DNA from: Comamonas sp. SCN 65-56
GTDB lineage: Bacteria; Pseudomonadota; Gammaproteobacteria; Burkholderiales; Burkholderiaceae_C
Assembly: GCF_001724135.1 (NCBI RefSeq)
Contig: NZ_MEDS01000006.1
Location: 62,001-126,000 of the forward strand
Length of the DNA stretch: 64,000 nt
Reading direction: 5' to 3'
A program made the translations under genes and the position numbers. Under the pieces are notes generated by a model, which was given only the letters and a program-made list of their open reading frames with translations, was not told the origin of the DNA and did no database searches. Shown one piece after another: positions 55,357-63,659 of this stretch. Position 1 is the first letter of the stretch. Each line of letters opens with the position of its first letter.

Positions 55357-56330
55357 GGTGCGGCATCCTTGTCAGAAACGGGGGCGCCAGTATTGCCCGG
55401 GCGCAAAGCCCCCCTGGCCCAGAAGGTTGGCTCGGCATAGCGCGCACGCAGAAAGTCCATCCACAGCCGCACCCGCAGCGGCAGGTGCTTGCGCTGCGGC
55501 AGCAGCAGGTAGATGCCGTTGGGCGGCGCGGCAAAGTCTTCGAGCACCGCCACCAAGCGCCCCTGCTCAATCTCGGTTTCCACTTCCCAGGTCGAGCGCC
55601 AGGCGATGCCGAAACCCGCCAGACACCAGTCGTGCAGTACCTGCCCGTCGGAGCAATCGAGCGGGCCGCTGGGCTTGATGTGCACCGTCTCGCGGCTGCC
55701 ATCCGCGCGGCGTATGGAAAACGGCCACCCGCGCATCTGCGAGGCATCGCTGGACAGGGCCAGGCACTCGTGCTGCGCCAGCTCGCCGGGCTCGGTGGGC
55801 GTGCCGTGGCGCGCCAGGTACTCGGGCGTGGCCACGCATTGGCGGCGGTTGTCGGCCAGGCGCACGCTGACCAGCGATGAATCGGGCAGGTCACCTACGC
55901 GCACGCCGCAATCGTAGCCTTCGCCGCTCAGGTCTATGATGCGATCCGAGAGGTTCAGCGAGATCGTGACCTCCGGGTGCAGCGCGCGAAACGCCGGCAC
56001 CAGCGGCGCGACATGGCGCCTGCCGAAGCCCGCCGGCGCGGTGATGCGCAAATGCCCCGTGGCCTTCACGCCGCCGGCCGAAACGCTGGCCTCGGCATGC
56101 GCGACATCGGCGAGCAGGCGCTGGCAATCTTCCAGAAACGCCGTGCCCTCATGCGTCAGCGTGATGCGCCGCGTGGTGCGCACCAGCAGCTTCACGCCCA
56201 GGTGCTCTTCCAGCGCATCCAGGCGCCTGCCCATGATGGCCGGGGCCGCGCCTTCGGCCCGCGCCGCCGCCGTGAGGCTGCCGCGTGTGGCGACCGAAAC
56301 AAAGGAGGCGTAGGCCTTGAATTTATCCAT
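55353..56330 (-). CDS. LysR-family transcriptional regulator
   Basis: A 325-residue regulator. The winged helix covers residues 1-60 (FVSVATRGSLTAAARAEGAAPAIMGRRLDALEEHLGVKLLVRTTRR, in parts) and the rest is the periplasmic-binding-like effector domain. ATG 56330 is fixed by the domain start. It diverges from malate synthase G over 211 AT-rich bases and overlaps the DUF2214 gene at its end; either neighbour could be a target, with DUF2214 the more direct candidate. Confidence 0.9.
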   Translation of the reverse strand: MDKFKAYASFVSVATRGSLTAAARAEGAAPAIMGRRLDALEEHLGVKLLVRTTRRITLTHEGTAFLEDCQRLLADVAHAEASVSAGGVKATGHLRITAPAGFGRRHVAPLVPAFRALHPEVTISLNLSDRIIDLSGEGYDCGVRVGDLPDSSLVSVRLADNRRQCVATPEYLARHGTPTEPGELAQHECLALSSDASQMRGWPFSIRRADGSRETVHIKPSGPLDCSDGQVLHDWCLAGFGIAWRSTWEVETEIEQGRLVAVLEDFAAPPNGIYLLLPQRKHLPLRVRLWMDFLRARYAEPTFWARGALRPGNTGAPVSDKDAAP

Positions 56331-56408
56331 GAAAAATGGCTGCAGCGCTCTTCCAGTATGCGCTTGCAACTATGAAATTTATAAGAGATTCCATCATTGC
56401 AGCGGTTA

Positions 56409-56420
56409 TTTTTGCAAAAA
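56409..56420. promoter_or_regulatory. TTTTTGCAAAAA palindrome upstream of malate synthase
   Basis: A perfect 12-base palindrome in the LysR/glcB divergent region. It contains TTTGCAAA, the core bound by RamB/ScfR-type regulators that control acetate, propionate and glyoxylate genes in other bacteria. A half-similar TTTGC lies at 56441. The site was seen; the regulator is an inference and none of this family is encoded in the window. Confidence 0.35.
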
Positions 56421-56541
56421 AGTCACAGGTACAGCGTAAATTTGCTTATTTATCTTCAGAAATATTTGTAATAAAGTCCCACCCACACCAATCCAAGCCG
56501 GACGGCTGTCCCGGCATCTCCATCGTTTTCAGGGGTTTTCC

Positions 56542-58749
56542 ATGACCGCACGTACCCGCATTCACGGCCTGCAGGTGGCCGACGAGCTTTACCAATTCAT
56601 CAATGCCGAGGTGCTGCCCGGCACCGGCGTGGCGCAAGAGGCCTTCTGGAAGGGCTTTGATGCGCTGGTCGCCGATCTGGCGCCCAAGAACGCCGCGCTG
56701 CTGGCCGAGCGCGATCGTCTGCAGACCGAGCTCGATACCTGGCACAAGGCCAATCCCGGCCCTATCCGCGACATGGCGGCCTACCGCAAGTTTCTGGAGA
56801 CGATTGGCTACCTGGTGGCGCCGCCCCAGGGCGTGCAGGCGACGACCAGGAACGTCGATGCGGAGCTCGCCATCCAGGCCGGCCCGCAGCTGGTGGTGCC
56901 GATATTGAACGCGCGCTACGCGCTCAATGCCGCCAATGCGCGCTGGGGCAGTTTGTACGACGCGCTCTACGGCACCGACGTGATCGCCGAGGAGGGCGGC
57001 GCCGAGAAGGGCAAGGGCTACAACCCGGTGCGCGGCGCCAGGGTGATCGAATACGCGCGCAATTTTCTGGATCAGGCGGTGCCGCTGGCGAGCGGATCGC
57101 ACAAGGATGCGAGCGGCTACGCCATCGAAGGCGGGCAGCTCGCGGTGACGCTCCAGGGCGGCGCAAAGACCGGGCTCAAGAACCCGGCGCAGTTCGTCGG
57201 CTACCAGGGTGAGGCAGCAGCGCCGTCCGGCGTGCTGCTGGTGAACCACGGCATTCACGTGGACATTCGCATCGACCGCGCCACCGCGATCGGCAAGAGC
57301 GACGCGGCCGGCGTGGCGGACGTGGTGGTGGAAGCGGCGCTTTCGACCATCCTGGACCTGGAAGATTCGATTGCCGCAGTGGACGCCGAAGACAAGGTGC
57401 TGGGCTATCGCAATTGGCTGGGCATCCTGCGCGGCACGCTGACAGAAACCTTCGAAAAAGGCGGCAAGACCATGACGCGCGGGCTCAACCCCGACCGGCG
57501 CTACGTCGGCGCCAAGGGCGGCGAGATCGTGCTGCCCGGGCGCTCGCTGCTGTTCGTGCGCAACGTCGGCCATTTGATGACCAACCCGGCCATCCTTTGG
57601 GGCGCGGAAGGCCGCGAGATTCCCGAGGGCATCCTGGACGCGATGATCACCACCACGATCGCGTTGCATGATTTGAAGGGCCTGGGCGGTGCCAACGGCA
57701 TCCGCAACTCGCGCAGCGGCAGCGTCTACATCGTCAAGCCCAAGATGCACGGTCCGGCGGAAGTCGGCTTTGCCAGCGAAATTTTCGCCCGCGTCGAGCA
57801 GGTGCTGGGCCTGGCCGAGAGCACCGTCAAGCTCGGCATCATGGATGAGGAACGCCGCACCAGCGTCAACCTCAAGGCCTGCATCGCCGCCGCCCCCAGC
57901 CGCATCGCCTTCATCAACACCGGCTTCCTGGACCGCACCGGCGACGAGATGCACACCTCGATGCACGCCGGCCCCATGATCCGCAAGGGCGAGATGAAGA
58001 CCAGCGCCTGGATCGCTGCCTACGAGAAAAGCAACGTGCTCGTGGGTCTCGGCATGGGCCTGCGTGGCAAGGCGCAGATCGGCAAGGGCATGTGGGCCAT
58101 GCCCGACCTGATGAAGGCCATGCTGGAGCAAAAAATCGGCCACCCCAAGGCCGGTGCCAACACCGCCTGGGTGCCCAGCCCCACGGCCGCTACGCTGCAC
58201 GCGTTGCACTACCACCAGGTCAATGTGGCCGCGATCCAGCAGGCGCTGGAGAAAACCAATGCCGATGCCGAGCGCGATACCCTGCTCACCGGCCTGCTCA
58301 CGGTGCCGGTCTCCAGCAACCCGAACTGGAGCAATGAGGAAAAGCAGCAGGAACTGGACAACAACATCCAGGGCATCCTGGGCTACGTGGTGCGCTGGGT
58401 CGATCAGGGCGTGGGCTGCTCCAAGGTGCCCGACATCCACGACATCGGCCTGATGGAAGACCGCGCCACGCTGCGCATCTCCAGCCAACATGTGGCCAAC
58501 TGGCTGCTGCATGGCGTGGTCAGCGAAGGCCAGGTACGCGCCACCTTCGAGCGCATGTCCGCCAAGGTCGATCAGCAGAACGGTGGTGATCCGCTGTACG
58601 AGCGTATGCACGACCGCTATGGCGAATCCATGGCCTACCAGGCCGCCTGCGATCTGGTGTTCAAGGGATTGAGCCAGCCCAGCGGCTACACCGAACCGCT
58701 GCTGCACGCCTGGCGCCAGAAGCGCAAGGCGGCGCAAAAGAAGGCTTGA
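56542..58749 (+). CDS. glcB: malate synthase G
   Basis: Monomeric malate synthase of 735 residues that condenses glyoxylate and acetyl-CoA. [10 protein letters not shown] near residue 235, the [17 protein letters not shown] catalytic segment with Glu and Asp that bind Mg2+, the catalytic Arg in [18 protein letters not shown], and the [11 protein letters not shown] and [19 protein letters not shown] segments mark the G form rather than the short A form. ATG 56542. The gene ends before a repeat and a strong terminator. No isocitrate lyase gene is in the window. Confidence 0.96.
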   Translation: MTARTRIHGLQVADELYQFINAEVLPGTGVAQEAFWKGFDALVADLAPKNAALLAERDRLQTELDTWHKANPGPIRDMAAYRKFLETIGYLVAPPQGVQATTRNVDAELAIQAGPQLVVPILNARYALNAANARWGSLYDALYGTDVIAEEGGAEKGKGYNPVRGARVIEYARNFLDQAVPLASGSHKDASGYAIEGGQLAVTLQGGAKTGLKNPAQFVGYQGEAAAPSGVLLVNHGIHVDIRIDRATAIGKSDAAGVADVVVEAALSTILDLEDSIAAVDAEDKVLGYRNWLGILRGTLTETFEKGGKTMTRGLNPDRRYVGAKGGEIVLPGRSLLFVRNVGHLMTNPAILWGAEGREIPEGILDAMITTTIALHDLKGLGGANGIRNSRSGSVYIVKPKMHGPAEVGFASEIFARVEQVLGLAESTVKLGIMDEERRTSVNLKACIAAAPSRIAFINTGFLDRTGDEMHTSMHAGPMIRKGEMKTSAWIAAYEKSNVLVGLGMGLRGKAQIGKGMWAMPDLMKAMLEQKIGHPKAGANTAWVPSPTAATLHALHYHQVNVAAIQQALEKTNADAERDTLLTGLLTVPVSSNPNWSNEEKQQELDNNIQGILGYVVRWVDQGVGCSKVPDIHDIGLMEDRATLRISSQHVANWLLHGVVSEGQVRATFERMSAKVDQQNGGDPLYERMHDRYGESMAYQAACDLVFKGLSQPSGYTEPLLHAWRQKRKAAQKKA

Positions 58750-58761
58750 GCGCTTCTGGTT

Positions 58762-58797
58762 AGATAGCTGACAGCGCTTGCCAGGTCAGCGCAAACG
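58762..58797 (+). repeat. short palindromic repeat, copy 10
   Basis: AGATAGCTGACAGCGCTTGCC followed by AGGTCAGCGCAAACGG, 12 bases after the glcB stop and running into the terminator stem. GCGCT and AGCGC pair. Confidence 0.7.
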
Positions 58798-58830
58798 GCG
58801 GTTTTGATATTGAATCAAACCGCCGTTTTT
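58793..58830. terminator. bidirectional terminator between glcB and the GDSL gene
   Basis: A 15-base-pair stem, AAACGGCGGTTT-TGAT against ATCAAACCGCCGTTT with one bulged T, followed by TTTTT. It separates the convergent malate synthase and lipase genes, and the A-run on the other side lets it work for both strands. Confidence 0.9.
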
Positions 58831-58838
58831 GCTGGATC

Positions 58839-59945
58839 TCAGAGCAGCTTGCGCACCGCGTCGGCCATCAGCTCATGGCCGCGCGGCGTGGGGTGAAAGG
58901 AATCGGAGAACAACCAGGTTTTCCACCAGTTGGCGCCGCCCGTGGCGCCCACCGGCGGGGTTTGCGCCGACAGCGCGGCGGCAGTGCAGGTCGGGAAGTC
59001 GTATTCCGGCAGGCCGCTGCTGTCCTGGCCCACCACCGGGCAGGCGGGGGTGGCGGTATTGGTGAGACCGAAGTCCGCGGGCTTGGCCACCATGGCCTTG
59101 AGCGTGCCGTCGAAATCGACCACGCCCACGGTCTTGCTGTCCTTGAAGCTCGCGCCCAGCGTCGTGTTGAAGGCCTGCACCCAGCCGCCGAACACTTGTT
59201 TGAGCTGCGCGGCTGCTTCGGGGCCCTGCTGCTGCGCAATCGCGGCCAGCACAAAGCCGAACTGCGGCGTGAGCGTCACGTCGGGTACGTTGAGCACCAC
59301 CACGCGCGGGGCACCCTTGTCCACGGCATTGGTTTTGATCGTGCCGGCAAACTGCGTCGCCAGCGCCTGCATGTACAGGCCGCCGGCTTGCGCCATGCCG
59401 GTCTGGCCCTGCGCCAGCAGGGTCTGCACGGTGGCAGGGTCCAGCACGGTCGTCAGCATGGCAGCGAAGCTCGCGCCCTTGTCGCCCGCGGCCGCAAGGA
59501 AGGCCTTGATCAGGTCTGCGGCATCATTGCCGCCGCCGTCGATCAGCACGATGTCGTTCTTGTCGAACCCGGCGGCGCCCATCGCCTTGAGCTGCTGGGT
59601 GATGGAGACTGGCGAGGTCGGGTCCTTCAGGTTGTTGATGCGCCCGCCGCCGATGGCGTAGTTGGTGCACTTGTCGTTGGCGTTGAAGGTGCTGACGCTG
59701 GTGGCCACGTAGTGCGGGCACAGACTGGAAAAATTCTCGCTGGCGATGATTTCCGGCCAGATGGGTGTGGAGCCGGTGCCGGTGCGCGCCGTGCCCTGTA
59801 CCGTGAACTTGTAGCCGAAGGTGCCGCTGTCGGCCAGGCTGTCGCCAGCCACCTTGACCGGATGAACGATATCGATACTGCCGCCGCCGCAGGCAGCCAG
59901 CAGGATGCTTGCCGCTGCCGCAGCGATCCAGCGCATGTGTTTCAT
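58839..59945 (-). CDS. SGNH/GDSL-family esterase/lipase, lipoprotein
   Basis: A 368-residue lipoprotein (lipobox LLAAC, Cys19) with an SGNH hydrolase fold. Catalytic Ser36 is in VAGDSLADSGTF; block III is DGGGNDAADL with Gly and Asn, and block V is FSDSFHPTPRGH with Asp and His. It would hydrolyse esters at the outer membrane or outside the cell; relatives include polyhydroxyalkanoate or lipid esterases of Burkholderiales. ATG 59945 gives a normal lipoprotein signal. Confidence 0.9.
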   Translation of the reverse strand: MKHMRWIAAAAASILLAACGGGSIDIVHPVKVAGDSLADSGTFGYKFTVQGTARTGTGSTPIWPEIIASENFSSLCPHYVATSVSTFNANDKCTNYAIGGGRINNLKDPTSPVSITQQLKAMGAAGFDKNDIVLIDGGGNDAADLIKAFLAAAGDKGASFAAMLTTVLDPATVQTLLAQGQTGMAQAGGLYMQALATQFAGTIKTNAVDKGAPRVVVLNVPDVTLTPQFGFVLAAIAQQQGPEAAAQLKQVFGGWVQAFNTTLGASFKDSKTVGVVDFDGTLKAMVAKPADFGLTNTATPACPVVGQDSSGLPEYDFPTCTAAALSAQTPPVGATGGANWWKTWLFSDSFHPTPRGHELMADAVRKLL

Positions 59946-59988
59946 GAAGGTCTCCTGTGAAATCGAGAGCAGGGTTGCCGGTGGCATT

Positions 59989-61431
59989 CTAGGGGGCTGA
60001 CCGATCTGCCCAGGCCCAGTCGACGAGCGCATCCAGCGCCGTTCGTGCCGCCATCGCGTTGGGGTGGTTGATGAGCGCCACCAGCACGTAGCGCCGACCG
60101 CTGGCGCCGTGCACCACCCCGGCGATGGACGCCACGTCGCGCAGCGTGCCGGTCTTGAGGTGGGCGGTGCCCTGCGCGCGGCCCTTGCGCCGGCGCAGCG
60201 TGCCGTCCATGCCCGAAATCGGCAGCGAGGACAGCAGCTCGGGCATCACCGGTGATTCCCAGGCCTGCAGCAGCAGGCGCGCCAGCGCCTGCGCGGTGAT
60301 GCGCCCTTCGCGGCTCAGGCCGGCGCCGTTGTCCATCACCAGCTCGTCGGCCGAGCCGCCATGCGCCGCCCACCACTGGGCCAGCGCCGCATGGGCGCTC
60401 TGCAGGCTGCCGCTGCCGCTTTCCTGCAGACCCAGCGTCAGCAGCAGCTGCTGCGCCATCACGTTGTTGCTGAACTTGTTGATGTCGCGGATTACCTCGG
60501 CAAGCGACGGTGAGGTGGAAACGAAGGCGGGCTTGAGGCCCTGCGGCAGCGCGCCATCCCGCACCTGACCGCTCAACTGGCCGCCGAGCTGCTGCCACAT
60601 GCCGGCGATGGCGCGGGCCCCGAAGCGCTGCGGCTCCGCCGGTGCCACCGACCAGAGCTTTTCGCCGCAGGCCAGCGGATAGCTGCCCGCCAGCACGATG
60701 CGCCCGGGCTGCGCAAAATCGGCCTGCAGCCCCGCGCGCCAATCGCCGCAGGCCGTTCCCTGGGGTGCCAGCGCTACCGAGGCGGGCACCTGCATCGCTG
60801 CCAGCGGCGGCTCGAACGCGACATGCGCCACGCCCGCGGCAGCATCGGGGATGAAATCCAGCGTCAGCGCGTTGAAATTCACCAGCAGCGCATCCGGCGC
60901 CACGTTGTAGGGCCGCCAGGGCTCGCCATCGAACTCGCCCGCGTCGCGCACCGGCACGGTAAAGGCGCTTCGGTCCAGCACGATGTCGCCCTGGATGGCG
61001 CGTATGCCCTGGCCCTGCAGGCGGCGCAGCATCAGCCACAGGCGCTCGGCAACGAGCTTGGGGTCGCCCACGCCTTGGAGGACCACGTTGCCTCGCAGCA
61101 CGCCATCGGTCACGGGCCCGTCGATGAACACCGGCGTTTGCCAGGTGAAGGCCGGCCCCAGCAGCTCCAGCGCCGCATAGGTGGTGACGAGTTTCATCAC
61201 CGAGGCCGGGTTGCGTGCCACGTCCGCCTGCCAGGCCAGGCGCGGCGCTTGCCCATCGGCCGGCAGGACGACAACCGACAGCGCCTCCGGTGGCACCTTG
61301 GCGCGCTGCAGCGCCGCCTGCACTGTTGCGGGCAGGCCGGTAGCCGGGGTTTTCTGTGCGTGAACGGCGCCGATCCAGCAGGCGCTCAGGCAAAGGCAAA
61401 GAAGGAAGCGGAGGATGCGCAGATGGGGCAT
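59989..61431 (-). CDS. dacB: D-alanyl-D-alanine carboxypeptidase/endopeptidase (PBP4)
   Basis: Class C-type low-molecular-weight penicillin-binding protein of 480 residues with a signal peptide (ending VHAQ, about residue 26). Active-site motifs are intact: SVMK (Ser77, Lys80) with NPASVMKLVTTYAAL, SNN in FSNNVMAQ, and KTG in HLKTGTLRD. It trims peptidoglycan cross-links in the periplasm. It diverges from tsaB; nearly the whole 199-base region between them is palindromic element B, ending 13 bases from this start. Confidence 0.95.
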   Translation of the reverse strand: MPHLRILRFLLCLCLSACWIGAVHAQKTPATGLPATVQAALQRAKVPPEALSVVVLPADGQAPRLAWQADVARNPASVMKLVTTYAALELLGPAFTWQTPVFIDGPVTDGVLRGNVVLQGVGDPKLVAERLWLMLRRLQGQGIRAIQGDIVLDRSAFTVPVRDAGEFDGEPWRPYNVAPDALLVNFNALTLDFIPDAAAGVAHVAFEPPLAAMQVPASVALAPQGTACGDWRAGLQADFAQPGRIVLAGSYPLACGEKLWSVAPAEPQRFGARAIAGMWQQLGGQLSGQVRDGALPQGLKPAFVSTSPSLAEVIRDINKFSNNVMAQQLLLTLGLQESGSGSLQSAHAALAQWWAAHGGSADELVMDNGAGLSREGRITAQALARLLLQAWESPVMPELLSSLPISGMDGTLRRRKGRAQGTAHLKTGTLRDVASIAGVVHGASGRRYVLVALINHPNAMAARTALDALVDWAWADRSAP

Positions 61432-61443
61432 GGCGCGAGTTTA

Positions 61444-61608
61444 AGGAGGCAGTCGGGCTTGAGAATCGTCGGCTACAAATTGTCCGCAGCGGCCCATTTT
61501 TCACCGTCTTTTTGCCCAATAGCCCCGCTATTGGGCTGCAAATCCGGCAAAAACTGTGCTCGCTGGGGCCAATTTTCGCTTTCGACGCCTCAAGTCCGAC
61601 AGCCTCCT
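61444..61608. mobile_element. MITE-like palindromic element B (165 bases)
   Basis: Terminal inverted repeats of 20 bases (61444-61463 and 61589-61608) differ at two positions; the core is AGGAGGC-GTCGG-CTTGAG. The centre has a perfect 10-base palindrome (GCCCAATAGC/GCTATTGGGC, about 61514-61536), and the arms also pair in part (AAATTG near 61478). It occupies almost the entire promoter region shared by dacB and tsaB. No transposase. Similar in design but not in end sequence to element A. Confidence 0.65.
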
Positions 61609-61630
61609 GAGACGGGATAATTGCGCCACC

Positions 61631-62332
61631 ATGCGCCTGCTTGCCTTTGATACCAGCACCGAGCACCTGTCCATCGCGCTGGCGCTGGACGGCCGGGTGT
61701 TCACGCATGCCGGCGCGGGCGGGGCGCAGGCCTCGCACACGCTGATTCCCGCCATTCTGGCGCTGCTGCAGCAGGCAGGCACGGCGCTGGACGCGCTGGA
61801 CGCCATCGTGTTCGGCCAGGGCCCGGGTTCGTTCACCGGCTTGCGCACCGCCTGCGCGGTGGCGCAGGGCCTGGCGTTTGGTGCGCGCGGCGGCGCAGGC
61901 CTGCCGGTGCTGCCCGTGCCTACGCTGCTGGCGGTGGCGGAGGAGGCACGTGCCGCCCAGGGCTGCGCCCGGGTGATCGCCACGCTGGATGCGCGCATGG
62001 ACGAGGTCTACACCGCCGCCTGTGCCTGGAGCGCCGCGCAGCAGCGCTGGGCGCTGCAGGGCGAACTGCACCTGCTGGCGCCAGAGGCCGTGCAGGTGCC
62101 GGCGGGCTGGACGCTGGCGGGCAACGCCGCCGCGGTCCATGGGGCACGCCTGGCACCGGGCGCCGCGCAGGTGGCCGCGCTGCCCACCGCCACCGCCTTG
62201 CTGCGATTGGCGCCGGTGCTGCTGGCCGCCGGTCAGGCGGTGGCCGCCGATGCGGCGCTGCCGCTGTACGTGCGCGACAAGGTGGCGCAGACCACGGCCG
62301 AGCGCGCGGCGCGCAAGGAGCAGGCGGCGTGA
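61631..62332 (+). CDS. tsaB: tRNA threonylcarbamoyladenosine biosynthesis protein TsaB
   Basis: Actin-like ATPase-fold protein of 233 residues that partners TsaD in t6A37 tRNA modification. MRLLAFDTSTEHLSIAL at the start, GQGPGSFTGLRTACAVAQGLAFG in the middle and LDARMDEVY are diagnostic. The last Ala codons overlap the rimI start (GTGA). Transcription must begin within or very close to palindromic element B. Confidence 0.95.
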   Translation: MRLLAFDTSTEHLSIALALDGRVFTHAGAGGAQASHTLIPAILALLQQAGTALDALDAIVFGQGPGSFTGLRTACAVAQGLAFGARGGAGLPVLPVPTLLAVAEEARAAQGCARVIATLDARMDEVYTAACAWSAAQQRWALQGELHLLAPEAVQVPAGWTLAGNAAAVHGARLAPGAAQVAALPTATALLRLAPVLLAAGQAVAADAALPLYVRDKVAQTTAERAARKEQAA

Positions 62333-62793
62333 GCGCGCTGCCACGTCCCGAAGCCGGCTTTGAGCCGCTGGCGCTCAGGCATCTGGACGCGCTGATGGCG
62401 ATCGAGCTGCAGGCCTATCCCGAACCCTGGAGCCGCGGCAACTTCCTCGATTCGATCAACGCCGGCTACCAGTGTCAGGCGCTGGTGGCGGGCGGCGAGC
62501 TGCTGGGTTATTTTGTCGTGATGATGGGCGTGGCAGAGGCGCATCTGCTCAACATCACCGTCGCTCCCGCCTGGCAGCACCAGGGCTGGGCGCGCGTGAT
62601 GCTGGACGCCATCGCGCTCTGGGCGCGCGGGCGGGGCGCGCAGGCGCTGTGGCTGGAGGTGCGCGTGAGCAATGAGCGCGCGCGCGGCATCTACACCGCT
62701 GGCGGCTTTCGCAGCGTCGGCGTGCGTCGCGGCTACTACCCGATGCTGGGCGGTGGACGTGAAGATGCCGTCGTGATGAGCCTGACGCTATGA
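62329..62793 (+). CDS. rimI: ribosomal protein bS18 alanine N-acetyltransferase RimI
   Basis: GNAT enzyme of 154 residues that acetylates the N-terminus of ribosomal protein S18. Motifs are PWSRGNFLDSI, the acetyl-CoA loop VAPAWQHQGWARVML (Q/RxxGxG/A), and VRVSNERARGIYTAGGF (catalytic-region Tyr). GTG 62329 overlaps the tsaB stop by 4 bases and the next ATG overlaps its stop by 4. The tsaB-rimI-UDG-like order is typical of Burkholderiales. Confidence 0.94.
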   Translation: MSALPRPEAGFEPLALRHLDALMAIELQAYPEPWSRGNFLDSINAGYQCQALVAGGELLGYFVVMMGVAEAHLLNITVAPAWQHQGWARVMLDAIALWARGRGAQALWLEVRVSNERARGIYTAGGFRSVGVRRGYYPMLGGGREDAVVMSLTL

Positions 62794-63512
62794 AGCTCGA
62801 CAGCCGTCAGCGCGCCATGCTGGCCGAAATGGGAGTGCGGGTCTGGCAGCCCGAAGAACCCGCGCCCGCTGCTGCCACCGTCGCCGCGGTGACGGCCCCG
62901 GTGCGGCAGGCACCGGCGCCTTTTGCCCCGTCTGCGCCACCCGGCTCCACCGCGCCCGCCCGGCGCGCCGCGGTTGCGCCTGTTCCGGCGCCCGTGGCTG
63001 CGGTGGCACCCGCCGCCCGCACCGCGCCGATCTGGCAGCTGGATGCTCCCCAGCCGCTCTACCCCGATGTGCCGCCTGACGCTGGACCTGCCGGGCCGGC
63101 CTGGATGGTGGTGCTGGAGACACCGACGCCCGATGCGCCGCGCGCCGGTGAGGCCGGTGATTTGCTGCTCAACATGCTGCGTGCCATGCAGCTGGCGGAC
63201 AACCCCCGCGTTTTCGTGGCGCCGGTGCGCCGCGCGCCGGCAATGGCGCAGGAAAACGAGGAGCGGCTCGCCCAAGCGATGCAGCAGGTGCAGCCGGTGG
63301 TGGTGCTGGCGCTGGGCCTGGGCGCTGCCCGCGCCGTGCTCGGCGGCAGCGAGCCGCTGGGGCGACTGCGCGTCAGCGAGCACCGCCTGGCAGGCGGCAC
63401 GCCGCTGGTCGTCAGCTACGCGCCGGCCGATCTGCTGCGCCAGAAATCGGCCAAGCGCGATGCCTGGGCCGACCTGCAGCGCGCGATGGCGTTGGCGGAT
63501 GCGGTGCGATAA
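62790..63512 (+). CDS. uracil-DNA glycosylase-like protein, degenerate
   Basis: A 240-residue protein in the position of a family 4 uracil-DNA glycosylase. The first third is a Pro/Ala-rich, low-complexity linker. The C-terminal part keeps the fold outline (WMVVLETPTPDAPRAGEAGDLLLNMLRAMQL; VVVLALGLGAARAVLG) but the active-site motifs are altered: GEAPG-type is ETPTPD, the HPS/A-YLL motif is SYAPADLLRQ, and the iron-sulfur Cys residues are absent. It is probably not an active glycosylase, but the open frame is intact, so it may have another role. Confidence 0.72.
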   Translation: MKLDSRQRAMLAEMGVRVWQPEEPAPAAATVAAVTAPVRQAPAPFAPSAPPGSTAPARRAAVAPVPAPVAAVAPAARTAPIWQLDAPQPLYPDVPPDAGPAGPAWMVVLETPTPDAPRAGEAGDLLLNMLRAMQLADNPRVFVAPVRRAPAMAQENEERLAQAMQQVQPVVVLALGLGAARAVLGGSEPLGRLRVSEHRLAGGTPLVVSYAPADLLRQKSAKRDAWADLQRAMALADAVR

Positions 63513-63565
63513 TCGCCCGTTCAATCATCAGGAGACAGCTCCGTGGAAGCCAGCCCCAGTTGCCG

Positions 63566-63613
63566 GCTTTCGGCCTCCCGGCCCGGGTAATGCGGCCAGG
63601 GGGTACCGAAAGC
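63566..63613 (+). promoter_or_regulatory. hairpin-rich leader upstream of corA
   Basis: GCTTTCGG (63566-63573) pairs perfectly with CCGAAAGC (63606-63613), enclosing an inner GGCC/GGCC stem with a 10-base loop. The 147-base leader 63513-63659 contains little else apart from an AGGGAG ribosome site. Could be a regulatory RNA element sensing Mg2+ or simply a terminator-like fold. I do not recognise a known riboswitch class. Confidence 0.35.
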
Positions 63614-63659
63614 GCCCCCACCCCTACCGCAGCACACCACTTCAGGGAGAGCGTGAGCC

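Noticed and set aside
56446-58737. A 763-codon open frame antisense to malate synthase G
   Set aside because: It mirrors the codon bias of a GC-rich gene on the other strand, its protein is Gly/His/Gln-rich without domains, and malate synthase is unmistakable.
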